Positions 52,523 through 64,000 of a stretch of DNA of 64,000 nucleotides are shown piece by piece; position 1 is the stretch's first letter, and every line of letters starts with the position of its first letter. The notes below the pieces were generated by a model. It ran no database searches and was not told the origin of the DNA. It worked only from the letters and a program-made list of their open reading frames with translations. A program made the translations under genes and the position numbers. This DNA is from Hydnum rufescens UP504 (Eukaryota > Basidiomycota > Agaricomycetes > Cantharellales > Hydnaceae), in the NCBI GenBank assembly GCA_014904985.1, contig MU128945.1, positions 186,001 to 250,000 of the forward strand, read 5' to 3'.

Positions 52523-54209
52523 TCAATTTCCAGGAGTCGGGGCTGGGGCCTCCGGCAATACAGCACGAACGAGCCCGTCCAGAGCGTTCGGGGAAACATC
52601 AACTGCCTCCTCGTTGGCTCGCCTCTCCATTTCTGCAGATGTCGCCCATGCAGGCAGCGGTCCCAGAGAATCATGATTCAGGGCGTAGTATGTTCTGAAG
52701 ACCGTCAATTCTGGCCTCCTCTTCCTACCATATGTATGGCATGCCAAGCTGACGAGCATGACAGCATAGGAAAGTCGGTACAAAAGAGAGAGTTCGTTGT
52801 CTGTCGCGCCGAGTTGATATGCGCGCCGGCGAGGGCAAGATCCTGCTGTTCCATTACTTGCCCGAACCAATCCTTGACGAGACGCGGACGCGAATCTGCG
52901 AAAAGGAGCGCCATCTCGGTAGCAGCCTTGACGAACGCCTCTCCCAGCCCCCCATAGGAAACTTCCACCTCTTTTTCATAATAGCCACGTAGGACCTTGG
53001 CAGGACGTGGCCACTGAACACTGTTCTCTTCGAACTTTTGGACGGTGAGTTTGAGAATGAAGGTCCACGGGGCCAGCCCCTTGTTGCGGCCGAAAATGCC
53101 ATGCATGAGGCACATGGCCCGCCCGTTATGGCCGGCATCAGTGACAGGCTGTGAAACGAGGAGTCGAGAGGGAATGCTGAGGACACCACGACTAACGCGC
53201 CGGCTGAAGCCAAGGTGTTCGCCCCACAAGAGGGACGCATTTTGGCCGGAATCACAGGAGGAAATAAACCTGGGGGTGGTAATGATCGTGGCGTTGGAGG
53301 GCCATTAGTGGGATTTGTGCATTAGCCCCTGTTGTATTTAGGTCCTTAGGTTCGTTAGGGAGGGTCGAACGAGAGTCTGCCAGGGGCGACAATGCAAGGC
53401 CAGCCTCTAAACCGTTCCTTCGTCGGGACAAAGGATTGAAATAATTAAAACGACCCTTTTCCGGAGGAGTGGCAGGAGGAGAAGCGGTATCCAGCGAGAC
53501 CTTCAATAATTCCGTTGGATCGGCATCGATCAACGAGGATTGAATGCCTAAGAACCAGCGGGTGCTCTTGTCCACGGGTGGTACTGAGCAAGTTTCCCTT
53601 ATTGCGCAATAACCGCCAGTTCGCGGTGTCCCCGATTTTACCGACGAGTTCCGGGGCAATTCCAGTCCTGCTGGGGCCAGTCCATGCTGCCCATCGATTT
53701 TCGCAAAAGTGGCGATTGCGCCATGCAGGCCAGGCATATCGGAAAACGACAAGGGACGAAGCTGTGGCCAGTGCCAAAACGCCCAGTGCGTCATTGCTAT
53801 TGCCTGATAATTAAAAGCGTGTTGTAGAGAAAATTAGGCCTCAGCGTGCAGGGAGACAAAATACGCGTGTTTTACCCGCAAGGAAGGAGATGATCATGGA
53901 GACAAAAGATGCGACCAGTGCGATGGAGATGCCTATCCACCAAAAGTGTTCAAAGACGGCCAGCCGGAACCGGACGGTCCAGAGACTCTCGGCTTCGCAG
54001 AGATCGATGAGGGTGGTAATCGCGCCCTGGACAAAACTGACCAGGACTGCGATGGCGGTGGAAGACCAAAAAATGGCCTGCTGACTCTGATTGCTGACAT
54101 GGAGAACGGTGCCCGAGTTCCCCTGGGAGTTGCTGCAAGTATTGGTGGCATTGGCGCTCCGCGGGTCGAGTGCCAGTACGCCCGCCGCCCAGAGCAGAAC
54201 GTAGGCCAT
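52523..54209 (-). CDS. Unrecognised multi-pass membrane protein, copy 3
   Basis: Very close to copy 2 and on the same strand about 5 kb away. ATG 54209 gives MAYVLLWAAGVLALDPRSAN, then QQAIFWSSTAIAVLVSFVQG and FEHFWWIGISIALVASFVSM. Exon 2 carries VFRYAWPAWRNRHFCENRW. The soluble part has VDKSTRWFLGIQSSLIDADP, HLGFSRRVSRGVLSIPSRLL, HNGRAMCLMHGIFGRNKG, KFEENSVQWPRPAKVLRGYY, ATEMALLFADSRPRLVKDWF and SYAVMLVSLACHTYGRKR, ending VLPEAPAPTPGN at 52523. In this copy a 58-nt GT-AG intron (donor GTAAAA at about 53632) joins PELV to PPVDKS in phase. Another frame change near 52835 separates EQQDLALA from RRAYQLGATD. It is likely a recent duplicate of copy 2, function unknown. Confidence 0.6.
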
Positions 54210-54758
54210 CATGAGCATCTAGATCAACTGAGAGAAGCGTGATTGAACAAAATATCATTACATCGGTTGGGGGTTTCCTATAAAGGCAGTTATTCGCAAC
54301 CAAGGCGACGAAGCTGGGAGTGAGACGTGCCTGGGAGGGACAGTTTGAATTGGATGTGAAATCGGGAGAACAAACGAAACCGATTTACTAGTTCGTGCCT
54401 ACCCATTCGCAGGCGATGGCGTGCGCACTGTTGTTCGCTTCCTACGAACGTGACTCAGCGGGTTTCCAAGTCCTCTCAGGTGAACTTGGTGAAAACAGAT
54501 CCTTTAAAGCCGTGATAGGGCTGCAGAAAATGCATCAAAGAACCCACCTTACAGGGTACAGGGAACAAGGGTGCAACATTGCATATACTATAATTAAAAT
54601 TGCAAGAGCCAAGAAGGCTGGGAAAGGTCCTCATGTTCCTGTACTGTAGTTCCAACTAACGAGAAAAAATACCTACAAGGAGTATAGCCATAGGATAGTC
54701 TTCAGTTGGTATATATCTGTTTGCGTCGAGGCGTGTGTTGATCAACAACTTCAACACG
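54210..54758. other. Divergent upstream interval (copy 3 / glycosyltransferase)
   Basis: Shared upstream DNA of the copy 3 gene (minus) and the GT49 gene (plus). A TATATAT near 54709-54716 lies about 45 bp before the plus-strand ATG. No gene is seen. Confidence 0.4.
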
Positions 54759-56302
54759 ATGTGGAAGTTCCTGACCTGGCTCTTGCTTTCCGCGTACGCG
54801 GTATTGGCAACTGTTTATACCACTTGGGCTATCGTGAAATTTCTGTTTGTTGGTCCCAGCTCTTCTGGTCTGTTTTTTCTGGATCCCTTCCGTCCAAGCG
54901 GTTCGTCAAATGCGGGATCTACGTCGGACCCAACATTCCTGTCGAAAGCGTTCGGAAACTCTATGCAACCCACCAGAATTATTCCGTTCTACTACCGTGC
55001 GTCCGGAGTGTTTGATAAAGAAGACATCACAATCACTACGCCGGTCACCGGCAATCGTTTCCAGGTCCTTGCGAACCTTGTCGAGAGTTATCAAGGTCTT
55101 TTCTATGTGAACCTTTGCGGTGGGCTCTTCGCCCATCTATATCTTCTACTGTTTAGGGCCTATCTCAGCTACTGTACACATCTCTTCGACCCCAATTCCT
55201 GACCGCGATGCTCTCCTGGACGCGCTTCATGCTTTGTACTCCACAACACCGCACATGGTCCAGTACCTCGATGTACATCTTGTACTAGATCCATTCGAAC
55301 GGCAGTTCAACCTCTGGCGCAACATCGCTCGGTTTTACTCTCGTACCGATTTCGTCATGATGCTTGATGTTGATTTCGCCATCTGTACCGACTTCCGGTC
55401 CCGGATTCTCCAGAGTCAAGTCGTGCGTGCAAGAATGCAACAAGGGCGCATGGCGTTGGTCGTTCCTGCGTTTGAGTTCACCCGGCAGACTGATGGCCTC
55501 AATTCGAGCACGTTTCCCAAAGACAAAAAGGTGATCAAGACCCAATTTGAGTCGATGTCCGACCAAGTGTTAGTGGTATGGTGGTGCTCAGTATTATTCT
55601 ACAGGCCTTACTCTCGCTGGTGAAAGAAGAGAAGATCGCGATGTTCCACCGTGCCTGGAAGCCTGGACATGAAAGCACTGATTACGAACGATATTATGGG
55701 GCGCGACCCGGCCAGGTGTACAAGGTTAGCCAGTATCAGCACGCGTACGAACCGTATGTCATCTTCAAGAAAGACGGGGCGCCGTGGTGCGACGAACGCT
55801 TTGTTGGCTACGGGGGGAACAAGGCGGCTTGTCTATTCGAGCTTTATCTCTCTGGAGTCTCGTTTTATGTCCTTTCAGATGATTTTGTCATTCATCAGAG
55901 GTGGGGTGCTCTCCGTTCCCTTCTGGTGACTTGGGCTGCCCAGCATTTCACAGTCACACGTATGCTGAAAGAGTCCGAAAGCTCGGAGGTGCGCAGCTTT
56001 GCTGTATGTCATGTGCTGGAACCGATGTCACTTTCTGGTAGAGAAAGTATAACGGCAAGGTCTACTCGGAGTTTCGAATGGAAATGTGCCTCAAATATAT
56101 GTCCCAGTACATACAAGATGGAAGTATAGAGACGGAACGCGGACATAATGCTCAAGAAGCATGTTTGAAGATCCCTGGTGTCCCCAAGCTCGTTTCTGAA
56201 GTAAGATTTAGGATGTTGTCTATTTGTCTTGAATATTTTTGATTGACCTTTCTTTTTTTCGTTTTTGAGCAGCTTCTCGAGGAATTCACGTCCGGAAAGT
56301 GA
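54759..56302 (+). CDS. GT49 (LARGE-like) glycosyltransferase
   Basis: A type II Golgi glycosyltransferase. ATG 54759 starts MWKFLTWLLLSAYAVLATVY, a signal-anchor helix followed by a short stem. The catalytic part has PVTGNRFQVLANLVESYQGP, an in-phase splice to ISATVHISSTPIPDRDALLD, VQYLDVHLVLD, FNLWRNIARFYSRTDFVMML and the DxD metal site LDVDF (about 55360). Later come VVPAFEF, a segment beginning FHRAWKPGHESTDYERYY, QYQHAYEPYVIFKKDGAPWC and DERFVGYGGNKAA, typical C-terminal blocks of the GT49 family, and VLSDDFVIHQ. Small exons finish it: YNGKVYSEFRMEMCLKYM, then LVSE and LLEEFTSGK with TGA at 56300-56302. The acceptor sugar is not predictable. Confidence 0.85.
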
Positions 56303-56446
56303 TTTCGGCCGGTGTACTAGAATATCATCGTTCTACTACGAGGGCTCTGGCTTTGTTTGTTTGTTGTGGTCTGCCTGGAGTTGTTTGATCACATGACGTC
56401 AAAACAAAGCAAATTCAATCTCCGCAGCTCCGCCCGCGTCTTCCTT

Positions 56447-56454
56447 TATAAAAG
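56447..56454 (+). promoter_or_regulatory. TATA box of histone H2A
   Basis: TATAAAAG lies about 100 bp before the H2A ATG at 56549. Confidence 0.55.
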
Positions 56455-56548
56455 ATTCGCAAGACCGATCGCATAACCCAACTCCTTGCTTCCTCCCCTT
56501 ATCATCTCGTTTCAGCTTCACTTGCCCTAATCACTTCATCCATACACA

Positions 56549-57215
<667 letters not shown>

Positions 57216-58921
57216 GGTGCACTGAACATTTATACCTTCTGCCTTGGATGTGTGTGTTTTATTTGTAGCCTTCTCCCTACTTTATTGTACAATTCGATTT
57301 GTGCTTGTGCCTAGTCAACGGGATGATGGGCGCTTTACACCTGCGGCATGCCGAACTACGAGCGACTGTGGCTCAGCTTATAGGTGCCAACTGAGAGTCG
57401 GCAGGGCAGGAGGACATTACTGACCCCTATGTATAATAGGTGAGAGTGTTCTCCGACGGCATCTGATTGGTCGGCATGTCTTCTTTCATCCGGTGCTCGC
57501 TGGTCGCTACCCTGCCACATCGTATGAGTGCCTTGGCTGTCCATCCTGCGGCAGGATATGAGCTTATGTTCCTATTCCAGTGGGGGTTTGGAATTGACCC
57601 TTGAACGCCCTATTTGTAACCTGATGGGATCTCAGTGGCTGACTGTCAAGTGAAAAGCTGAGATGGTATCGCAGACCATGTAGGACTGCAAATTGCTGTG
57701 ATCATGAGGTCTGCTTTCTCTTCATGGCGGGCAAGGGTACAATTGTTCGATGCGTCCAGCATCGAAAAGGGGGAGGACGATGCGGAGTTTATCTACCATG
57801 AAGACACGATTCTTCTCCACTCTCTTCCAAGCAGCTTAAAGGCAAATCGCGGGCTAAGTCCACATACTTTGAATCCCTCTTGGCACTTTTCTCTATACAA
57901 CGTTTTCTCGCAGCATCCACCGGGCAATTACCGTCTACAAGGTATTGCCGACCCTCATATCTAGCCGCATGGAAGCCACTTGTCTTTGAGAATAATAGTT
58001 AAGATGGGTACAAAAATAAATAACATTGGTAAAGCATTCATAAATCGAGTCCTTTGTGCAAGGAATCCTCAAGTTGTGGCCCAATGAGGCTCTAGGACTT
58101 GGCCATAGGAGACTGAGCACCCCCCATCTCAATGTGGATGGAGTCCAGGGCTCATCTCATGTCGTATGCGATAGGAACTCTGAAATCGTAGGACTGTGCA
58201 TAGATGGCCAAAGTTTGGAAAGGAATGGATATGTCCCTGATCCTTCTTGGCGATCATCAACAGCCGATTGAGACCGAACTGAAAAAGACGTGTGGCCAAC
58301 GTCATATCGCGGAAATTTCGGGCTCCGGGTGGATCGAAGTCGGTGGTGCAGGAGCTCCAGAATCCAAAGTTATAGTGGTGGATGCGGACAGACGTTTATA
58401 CGGACGGGCCACCGGCCTTTTTCGGTACGGGGCTCCAAGGAGATAGACACTTAATAACTTGACTTGTATCCAAAAATTGGATGGGGATGAACGCGGGGTA
58501 ATACGATGAATCTGCTCGCAAGGTGAGGTATGACTGTTGGTTCACATCCCGAAAAGAGGTGGTGGTGTGGGCAGCGACAGAAAGCGCGCAATTCCATTCA
58601 AAACGGTCGAGAAGTCGGCGGCGGGCATCAGGTAATTTGTCGGGAAATTTCGTATTACGTAATCTCACTGGATATTTGGGATTATAATGGTGTCGTGCAG
58701 CCAGTCTCCTCCATCCTTGGCCTTCAGATCGCTTCACTACTGTAACAATATTAATGAAGGCAAAGTGGTTTTGTCGCAGATGCTATGTTGCATGATTCGG
58801 ATTTTTCCGACTGACAATCAATTCCTCACGGGCTAAACTATACCAATCCGCGCGCGCGCGATTATACAGTGCCCGACCTGGCGTCCATGGTCCTGTTACT
58901 TATACACTTTCCTCAGCTCCC
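57216..58921. other. Intergenic between H2A and the P-type ATPase
   Basis: No gene is recognised. ORFs at 57698-57964 and 58204-58446 on the plus strand have no family likeness. A (CG)n run (58849-58861) lies about 60-70 bp upstream of the ATPase ATG. Confidence 0.4.
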
Positions 58922-61752
58922 ATGGACACGATCGATTATGCTGAATGCACAGCGGTGCGACACACCGATCGTCATATCCCCCTATCCCAAGATGCCCAAG
59001 ATGAGAGCACCTGGGCTTGTATTGCCATAATATGCCGTGTCCTCTGGTTCTGTGCGTCTGTGATAAAAGGGAGCTGCACAAATGACGATTCACCATTCCT
59101 CATGTCCCTCCAAAAATGTTGCTGTGGCGCTCAGTGTGGGCCCAAGCCATCTATCGACAAGTCGTCCAAGTCTAGTAAGGTCGAGGCCAGTGAATGTTAC
59201 GACATCGATGAGATCGAGCGGAGTGGCTGCGGTCAGACACGCCCTATGATGATGTCCGTCCAAGGGATGGATTGTCAGGCCTGCGCCATCCGTTTGACCA
59301 AAGCTCTCCTCACCCTCCCCTCCGTGGCGGATCTCAAGGTCAGCCTCTTCTCCGGACAGGCGACCTTGACTTACCTGGATGGCGCCATCACCCCTGAAAA
59401 CATCGCTCGCCGCGCGACGATCCTCACCGGCTTTCGTTGTGAAGCCCGGGCTTTCACAGAAACTACAAAAGACAAACGGATCGCTGTTCAAGTCAGTACG
59501 ACGGACACTCTCCTCGATGCAAAACTACCCGCAGGTGTCGTGATAAGATCAGTGCAGAAGCACGAATCTGGTGGTGCTATTCTCGAGCTCGAGTACGACG
59601 CGGGGATTACGCAGCCGCGCGATGTGGTTTCTGCCTTCGCGTCGTGGCATGCAGTCCACATTCCACGATCACCCATGGACGAGACTGACGAAGCCAAGAA
59701 GACTCTTATGAGCTTACTACAGCGCACTATCATATCCGTTATATGCTGTATCCCCGTGCTTATCTTCTCGTGGGCGCCCATACCTCCCCGACCCATCGTG
59801 TACGGCTCGGTCTCATTGGTATTCACAACTATCATCCAATTGTACGTCGCGGCCCCCCTGTATTCCTCTGCCTTTCGTTCGCTCTTCTTTCAACGGACCA
59901 TGGATATGGACTTGCTTGTCGTCCTGAGCACCACCATAGCGTATATCTTCTCCATCATTGCATTCGCAATGGAGGCTGCTCACCATCCATATTTGGACGA
60001 ATTTTTCGAGACTCCAAGTCTGTTGGTTACCCTCATTATGGGTGGGAGTCTTGCCTCTGCATACGCAAGTCGTCGAGCATCTTCCGCCATTGACAGCCTA
60101 GCTTCCTTGCAAGTTCGCACGGTTGACTTGGTTGATGATGATGGAGTCGTCGCCCCATTATCGAACGAGTTGATCCATATCGGGGATATCGTGCGGGTCC
60201 TTCCCAGTGCCACTATTCCTACGGATGGCTTCGTGGTCAGTGGGACAAGCGAGGTAGACGAATCGGCTATAACAGGCGAGAGCATGCCGGTGGAGAAGCA
60301 AAAGGGATCGAAACTGATTGCAGGCACGCTCAATCTCTCGGGTCTCTTGCACATGTCTGTCGAACGCCTACCGAGCGACAATACCGTCGCGAGCATTACG
60401 TCCTTGATGCGGGAGGCCCAAGACTCCCGCTTGCCAGTTCAGGATCTCTCCGATCACATCGCATCCTATTTCCCTGCCGCCATCCTAACGCTGTCCATTA
60501 TCACATTCCTGGCCTGGGTCTTGGTTGGTTTGTATGTCAGGCATGAATCTGCTAGTAATGCAGCAGTCAACGCTCTGAAGTATGCAATCTCAGTGATGGT
60601 GATATCTTGTCCCTGTGCCATCCTTCTGGCCGTCCCCATGGTGATTGTGATTTCAGTCGCTGTCTGTGCCAAGCACGGGATTCTTTTAAGGTAGGTGCAT
60701 GCTACTGAGTTGTGTACATGGCCGTGAGTGTTGATGCTGACTCATGGCTTGTGTAGACAATTCAAGCGATCCAATATATCGAAAAGATATCTGTGGCGGT
60801 GTTTGATAAAACTGGCACGTTGACGGAGGGGAAACTGCGCGTAGTGCGATCGCATATCCTACGTGACGATGCCACCCAATTGGTCCTCGGGCTCACATCG
60901 AACTCGCATCACCCTGTGGCCAACGGCGTGACGGCCCATCTTCTTGCCATGTCTATTCCAAACGACTGCGACTACACGTTCACCGAGTTCAAAGATATCC
61001 AATCCATTGTTGGCAAGGGGCTCGAAGCTATGCACGCTAATCTGCCCCTTCGAGGTGGAAATCCTAAATGGCTCGGAGCCGAGGAGGATCATACGGTCCA
61101 CGAGTTGTTGGAGGAAGGCCTCACTCCATTTGTCGTTATGCACGGCGAGGAAATCATCGCTGCATTTGGCCTCGCTGATATTATACGCCAAGGATCACAA
61201 GAGACAATCGACCTTATCAGAGGTGGAGGTGCGGAGGTGTATATCGTCAGTGGAGATGAGCAAACGGTCGTCAACGATGTGGCCACTCGTCTTGGTGTCC
61301 CTCCGGATCACGCGTTTGGAAACTGCAGCCCGCAAACGAAGCAAGAACACATCAAGAGGCTGCAAACGGAGACCCGACGTGGGGGTGGATCCTCCAAAGT
61401 CGCTTTCCTTGGTGACGGCACGAACGATAGTCTTGCGCTCGTCCAGGCTGATATTGGCATCTCTTTCGGTTCTGGAACCGATGTGGCTCTGAACGCCGCA
61501 GATGTTATTATTCTTGACCCGTCGAACATGGCGCGCAGTATCCAGACAGTTCGTCACATCTCGCGAGGCGCTGTGCTGCGTATCAAGGCGAATTTCGTGT
61601 GGTCGTTCATCTATAATCTCGTGGCAGTGTTGTTCGCCGGGGGCGCATTTGTACATGCTAGAATCTCTCCTCAGTATGCTGGTCTTGGGGAGTTGGTATC
61701 GGTGATGCCTGTTATCTTCATTGCATGGACGCTGTGGCTCCTCAGGGTCTAA
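58922..61752 (+). CDS. P1B-type heavy-metal ATPase (copper-transporter-like)
   Basis: A metal-exporting P-type ATPase. ATG 58922 opens a long exon. Cys-rich CCCGAQC (about 59120) is followed by an HMA domain with GMDCQAC (about 59265-59285). Membrane helices include TIISVICCIPVLIFSWAPI. The actuator domain has DESAITGESMPVEKQ (about 60260), and the metal-site helix ISCPCAILLAVP holds the CPC motif (about 60605). After an intron (60691-60756) the P-domain has VFDKTGTLTEGK (about 60799), the N-domain SHHPVANG (HP motif), then FLGDGTNDSLALV (about 61405) and the last helices FVWSFIYNLVAVLF and MPVIFIAWTLWLL, ending RV at 61752. CPC plus YN in a late helix suggests Cu(I), but the last helices are divergent. 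With the canonical splice sites the P-domain exon is one base out of phase (see findings). Confidence 0.88.
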
Positions 61753-63748
61753 AAATATCCTCCCACTCAATGAAATTTGACGTGTGGGCTCCCTACTTTG
61801 GATTATCGCGAGCTATCAAACTCAATGCTTGATTGGTATCCATTGCCATTGCCATAGTCGATAACTCGCGTCCCTGTCAGTGAATCCTGCAGGGTCGTAG
61901 GAGAATCATATCGATTTTACAATCGTTGTCAGGCTCGACTAGTATACGCGTAGAGTGATGCATTGAGGAAGTAACGGAAAGTAATGGTCAATTTCTTCGC
62001 GAACCGAGCGCCTCGCGTGCATCTTCGCATAAACTACAATTGATGTGAACGATCTCACGGTTCTCTTCCTAGCGTCCGCAACCCTGGGATGGTGTTACAC
62101 GTGCAGTAATCTCCCAGCGCGTGGTGAATAGAATCTAAAATTCAAAGATGTAATTATCGATCACTACAAAATCTCTCCTGTCGGGGAAGATATCAGAGTG
62201 GACAACCGGGAATCGGGATGAGATCATGGTGAACCTGTAGGGCCACAGAGCCAAATTGGAGATACACCTGGCCATAGACATTTCGTCCAAAAGAACAGCC
62301 TTAGTATTCTAGCCTCAGTGGACTTTGGACTTTTCTGGGTGTTGCAACAATTGCAATATCAGCTGCGGGATCTGCAGCTTACATATTATGGATATTACTG
62401 TAATCGTGCTTCCTTCAATAAATTGGCCACGAGAGTCAATGGTGGCACGAAACGTCTTATTCACCCATGTGGCCCAGCCTTACGGTACGATTCAAGGTAC
62501 GACATCATAAATGATGGTGTGAAAAATCGAACGCGAATATGTAACGCACCTACATGCCTTTTACACCAAGGCATGTCTTCTTTGCAGGATTTTTTTTACC
62601 TGGAAATATATTTAACTAGCCACTCAAGTTGACTCAACTCAAACAACACCTCACGGAGTCGATTCAATTTTTCAGATGAAAATTTTTGCCTATTACAAAG
62701 TCAAAATTACCCATCCTGCCGTAGTTTTGGGCGCCAATTCATGCTTATCGGCAAATGAATATACGGTTGTTTCTGAATGTTTGATGTTTGCTTAGCATTT
62801 GTCCAGCCCCCATGCCAGCTAGCCGGCCTTTTATTACGCTGGTCGCTGAGGGGGTCGTGGCTCCCGAGGATGAATGAAGCGCGGGTGCCTCCCGAAATCA
62901 AAATACTCCCACTTTAGAAAGTGGTGAAACAATCGCTGGAAATACTGTAATTTCAGATTCCAGGTGATCTTACTGTAAGGGTCTTTTTTGCAGTGAATTT
63001 CGTCTGCATCCATGGTCAGGTTACTGCCGCACCCCCGATTCCTTTCTAGTATATAATTCAAGCTTCCAAAAATACACTCAAACTCGCTGAAACTTCGTAC
63101 CATTCGGGCAGCCTCAATCCACGGAATGGAAGGTAGCTTTCATCTGGTTTACCACGACTGAAACCATATACTACACCATAATAGTGGCCGGCTCATCACA
63201 GATGGCTTTCCATTACAATCCTCTCTCATGGTGTCAGAGTGGTGCATTCGGCACTTTGCGATGAGGGACCCTGTAGGGGTGCCCCTGGCTATCTTTATTG
63301 TAATACCATAGGTGGATTCGGCTAGGCCCTAATATATTGTTTATGTGTTATGGATACCCTAGGGTCAGGGGGAGGAAAAGGCTATCTCTTGGCTTGGTGC
63401 CTGAAAAAATCTGCCAGGAGTCATGCTGATGAATCATTTTGTGCTCTCATTTGTCTACAGATTATTGTAGTGCCGTGTAAGGTTCGGCGGCTTCGCAAGA
63501 TTTTCGCCGAAGGTCATCACGCGATGTGGGCGGGTCCCCTGCTCCCTGAGCGACGTCGAGGGCCAAGAGGGACTCAGGAGACATAGGGCGGTTGCCGAGA
63601 TACGTGGTATCGTGGGAGATATCGGGGTGGGGACATCCTCCACTCCATCCTTATCTGGATGATTATATTCAATCTTAACAGGCTTACCCAGGGATAAAAA
63701 CAATGAGAATGGTTTCCTCTGGGGATTCTCGCTGAAATTCCACCCACC
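61753..63748. other. 2-kb intergenic interval
   Basis: Upstream of the permease gene. Only short ORFs without family resemblance (for example 62318-62632) are present. TACTGTAA words (62944, 62972) recall the MITE ends elsewhere, but no paired termini are seen. Confidence 0.4.
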
Positions 63749-64000
63749 ATGTCCCACGGTTCCTTGCCAGGAAATCCCCCAAAAGACCTGGACGATCAGC
63801 TGCTTGAGAACCTTGGCGTCAAGCGCGAACTTCGCAGAGAATTCACGTCCTGGTCCACTGTTTCCTTCGCGCTCTCTATCTTGGGTTGTGTGGCGACCAT
63901 CGCATCAACCTTTAATACTCCGATTCTCTATGGAGGGCCTGCGACTGCTGTGTGGTCGTGGTTTTTAGGCGGCTGGGGTAAGCGGCCATTGACATGACTT
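63749..64000 (+). CDS. Amino-acid/GABA permease (APC family), 5' part
   Basis: The first exon of an amino-acid transporter runs off the window. ATG 63749 gives a short hydrophilic tail with DDQLLENLGVKRELRREF, then the first membrane segment SWSTVSFALSILGCVATIAS, followed by TFNTPILYGGPATAVWSWFL and GGWG up to a GTAAG donor at 63978. The LGYKxELKREFSxWSxxxFAFSIMG-like start and the GGPxxxxWxWxxGG block are the N-terminal signature of fungal GABA/choline-type permeases (the Uga4/Hnm1-like branch). The substrate cannot be called from this exon. Confidence 0.85.

Noticed and set aside
47437..54209. Calling the membrane paralogues certain pseudogenes
   Set aside because: Each has at least one frame change, but long stretches stay open and conserved, and similar breaks occur in essential SPT5; indel errors or missed introns remain plausible.

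Overview
The window looks like nuclear DNA of a basidiomycete fungus, most likely Agaricomycetes. Genes are split by many short GT-AG introns (about 50-70 nt). The conserved proteins read as fungal orthologues (type II NADH dehydrogenase, Spt5, Prp22, MetAP2, NEDD8-conjugating enzyme, tubulin cofactor C, histones H4 and H2A). The accessory genes are typical of mushrooms and their relatives: an R-type (ricin-B-like) lectin, a GT49 glycosyltransferase and lineage-specific membrane proteins. No species can be named from sequence alone. CDS coordinates run from start to stop and include introns.

Region 1 (1-32 kb) is housekeeping. It holds the 3' part of an external NADH dehydrogenase (1-1771 +), methionine aminopeptidase 2 (2821-4753 -), divergently paired NEDD8 E2 UBC12 (4882-5745 +), 5-hydroxyisourate hydrolase of purine degradation (5925-6467 -), the spliceosomal DEAH helicase Prp22/DHX8 (7892-11929 +), a 4.9 kb gene-poor stretch, a GATA-like zinc-finger protein (16916-18566 +), histone H4 (19668-20197 -), tubulin cofactor C (21925-23187 -) divergently paired with SPT5 (23256-27560 +), a candidate Rec114-like meiotic protein (29206-30854 +) and a small Stm1/HABP4-like protein (31515-31946 +).

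Region 2 (32-54.5 kb) is accessory and repeat-rich. It has a zinc-knuckle transposon relic, a gene split by a textbook hAT-type MITE, a cluster of R-type lectin copies (one largely intact, one decayed, one inverted fragment), an ABC transporter (41562-44434 +), three paralogues of an unrecognised multi-pass membrane protein family (45120-46869 +, 47437-49140 -, 52523-54209 -) and, between the last two, a nest of small inverted-repeat elements including a Mutator-like foldback MITE inserted in a TA-flanked MITE.

Region 3 (54.5-64 kb) has a GT49-type glycosyltransferase (54759-56302 +), histone H2A (56549-57215 +), a P1B heavy-metal ATPase (58922-61752 +) and the first exon of an amino-acid/GABA permease (63749 to the window end, +).

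Cross-cutting points. Several genes, including essential SPT5 and PRP22, contain single-base frame discrepancies, three of them at 7-base C/G runs. This makes residual assembly indels a serious alternative to pseudogene calls. UBC12 appears to use two GC-AG introns. The most novel-looking content is the three-copy membrane protein family, the diverged Rec114 candidate and the nested MITEs. I did not see an obvious multi-gene defence or biosynthetic system.
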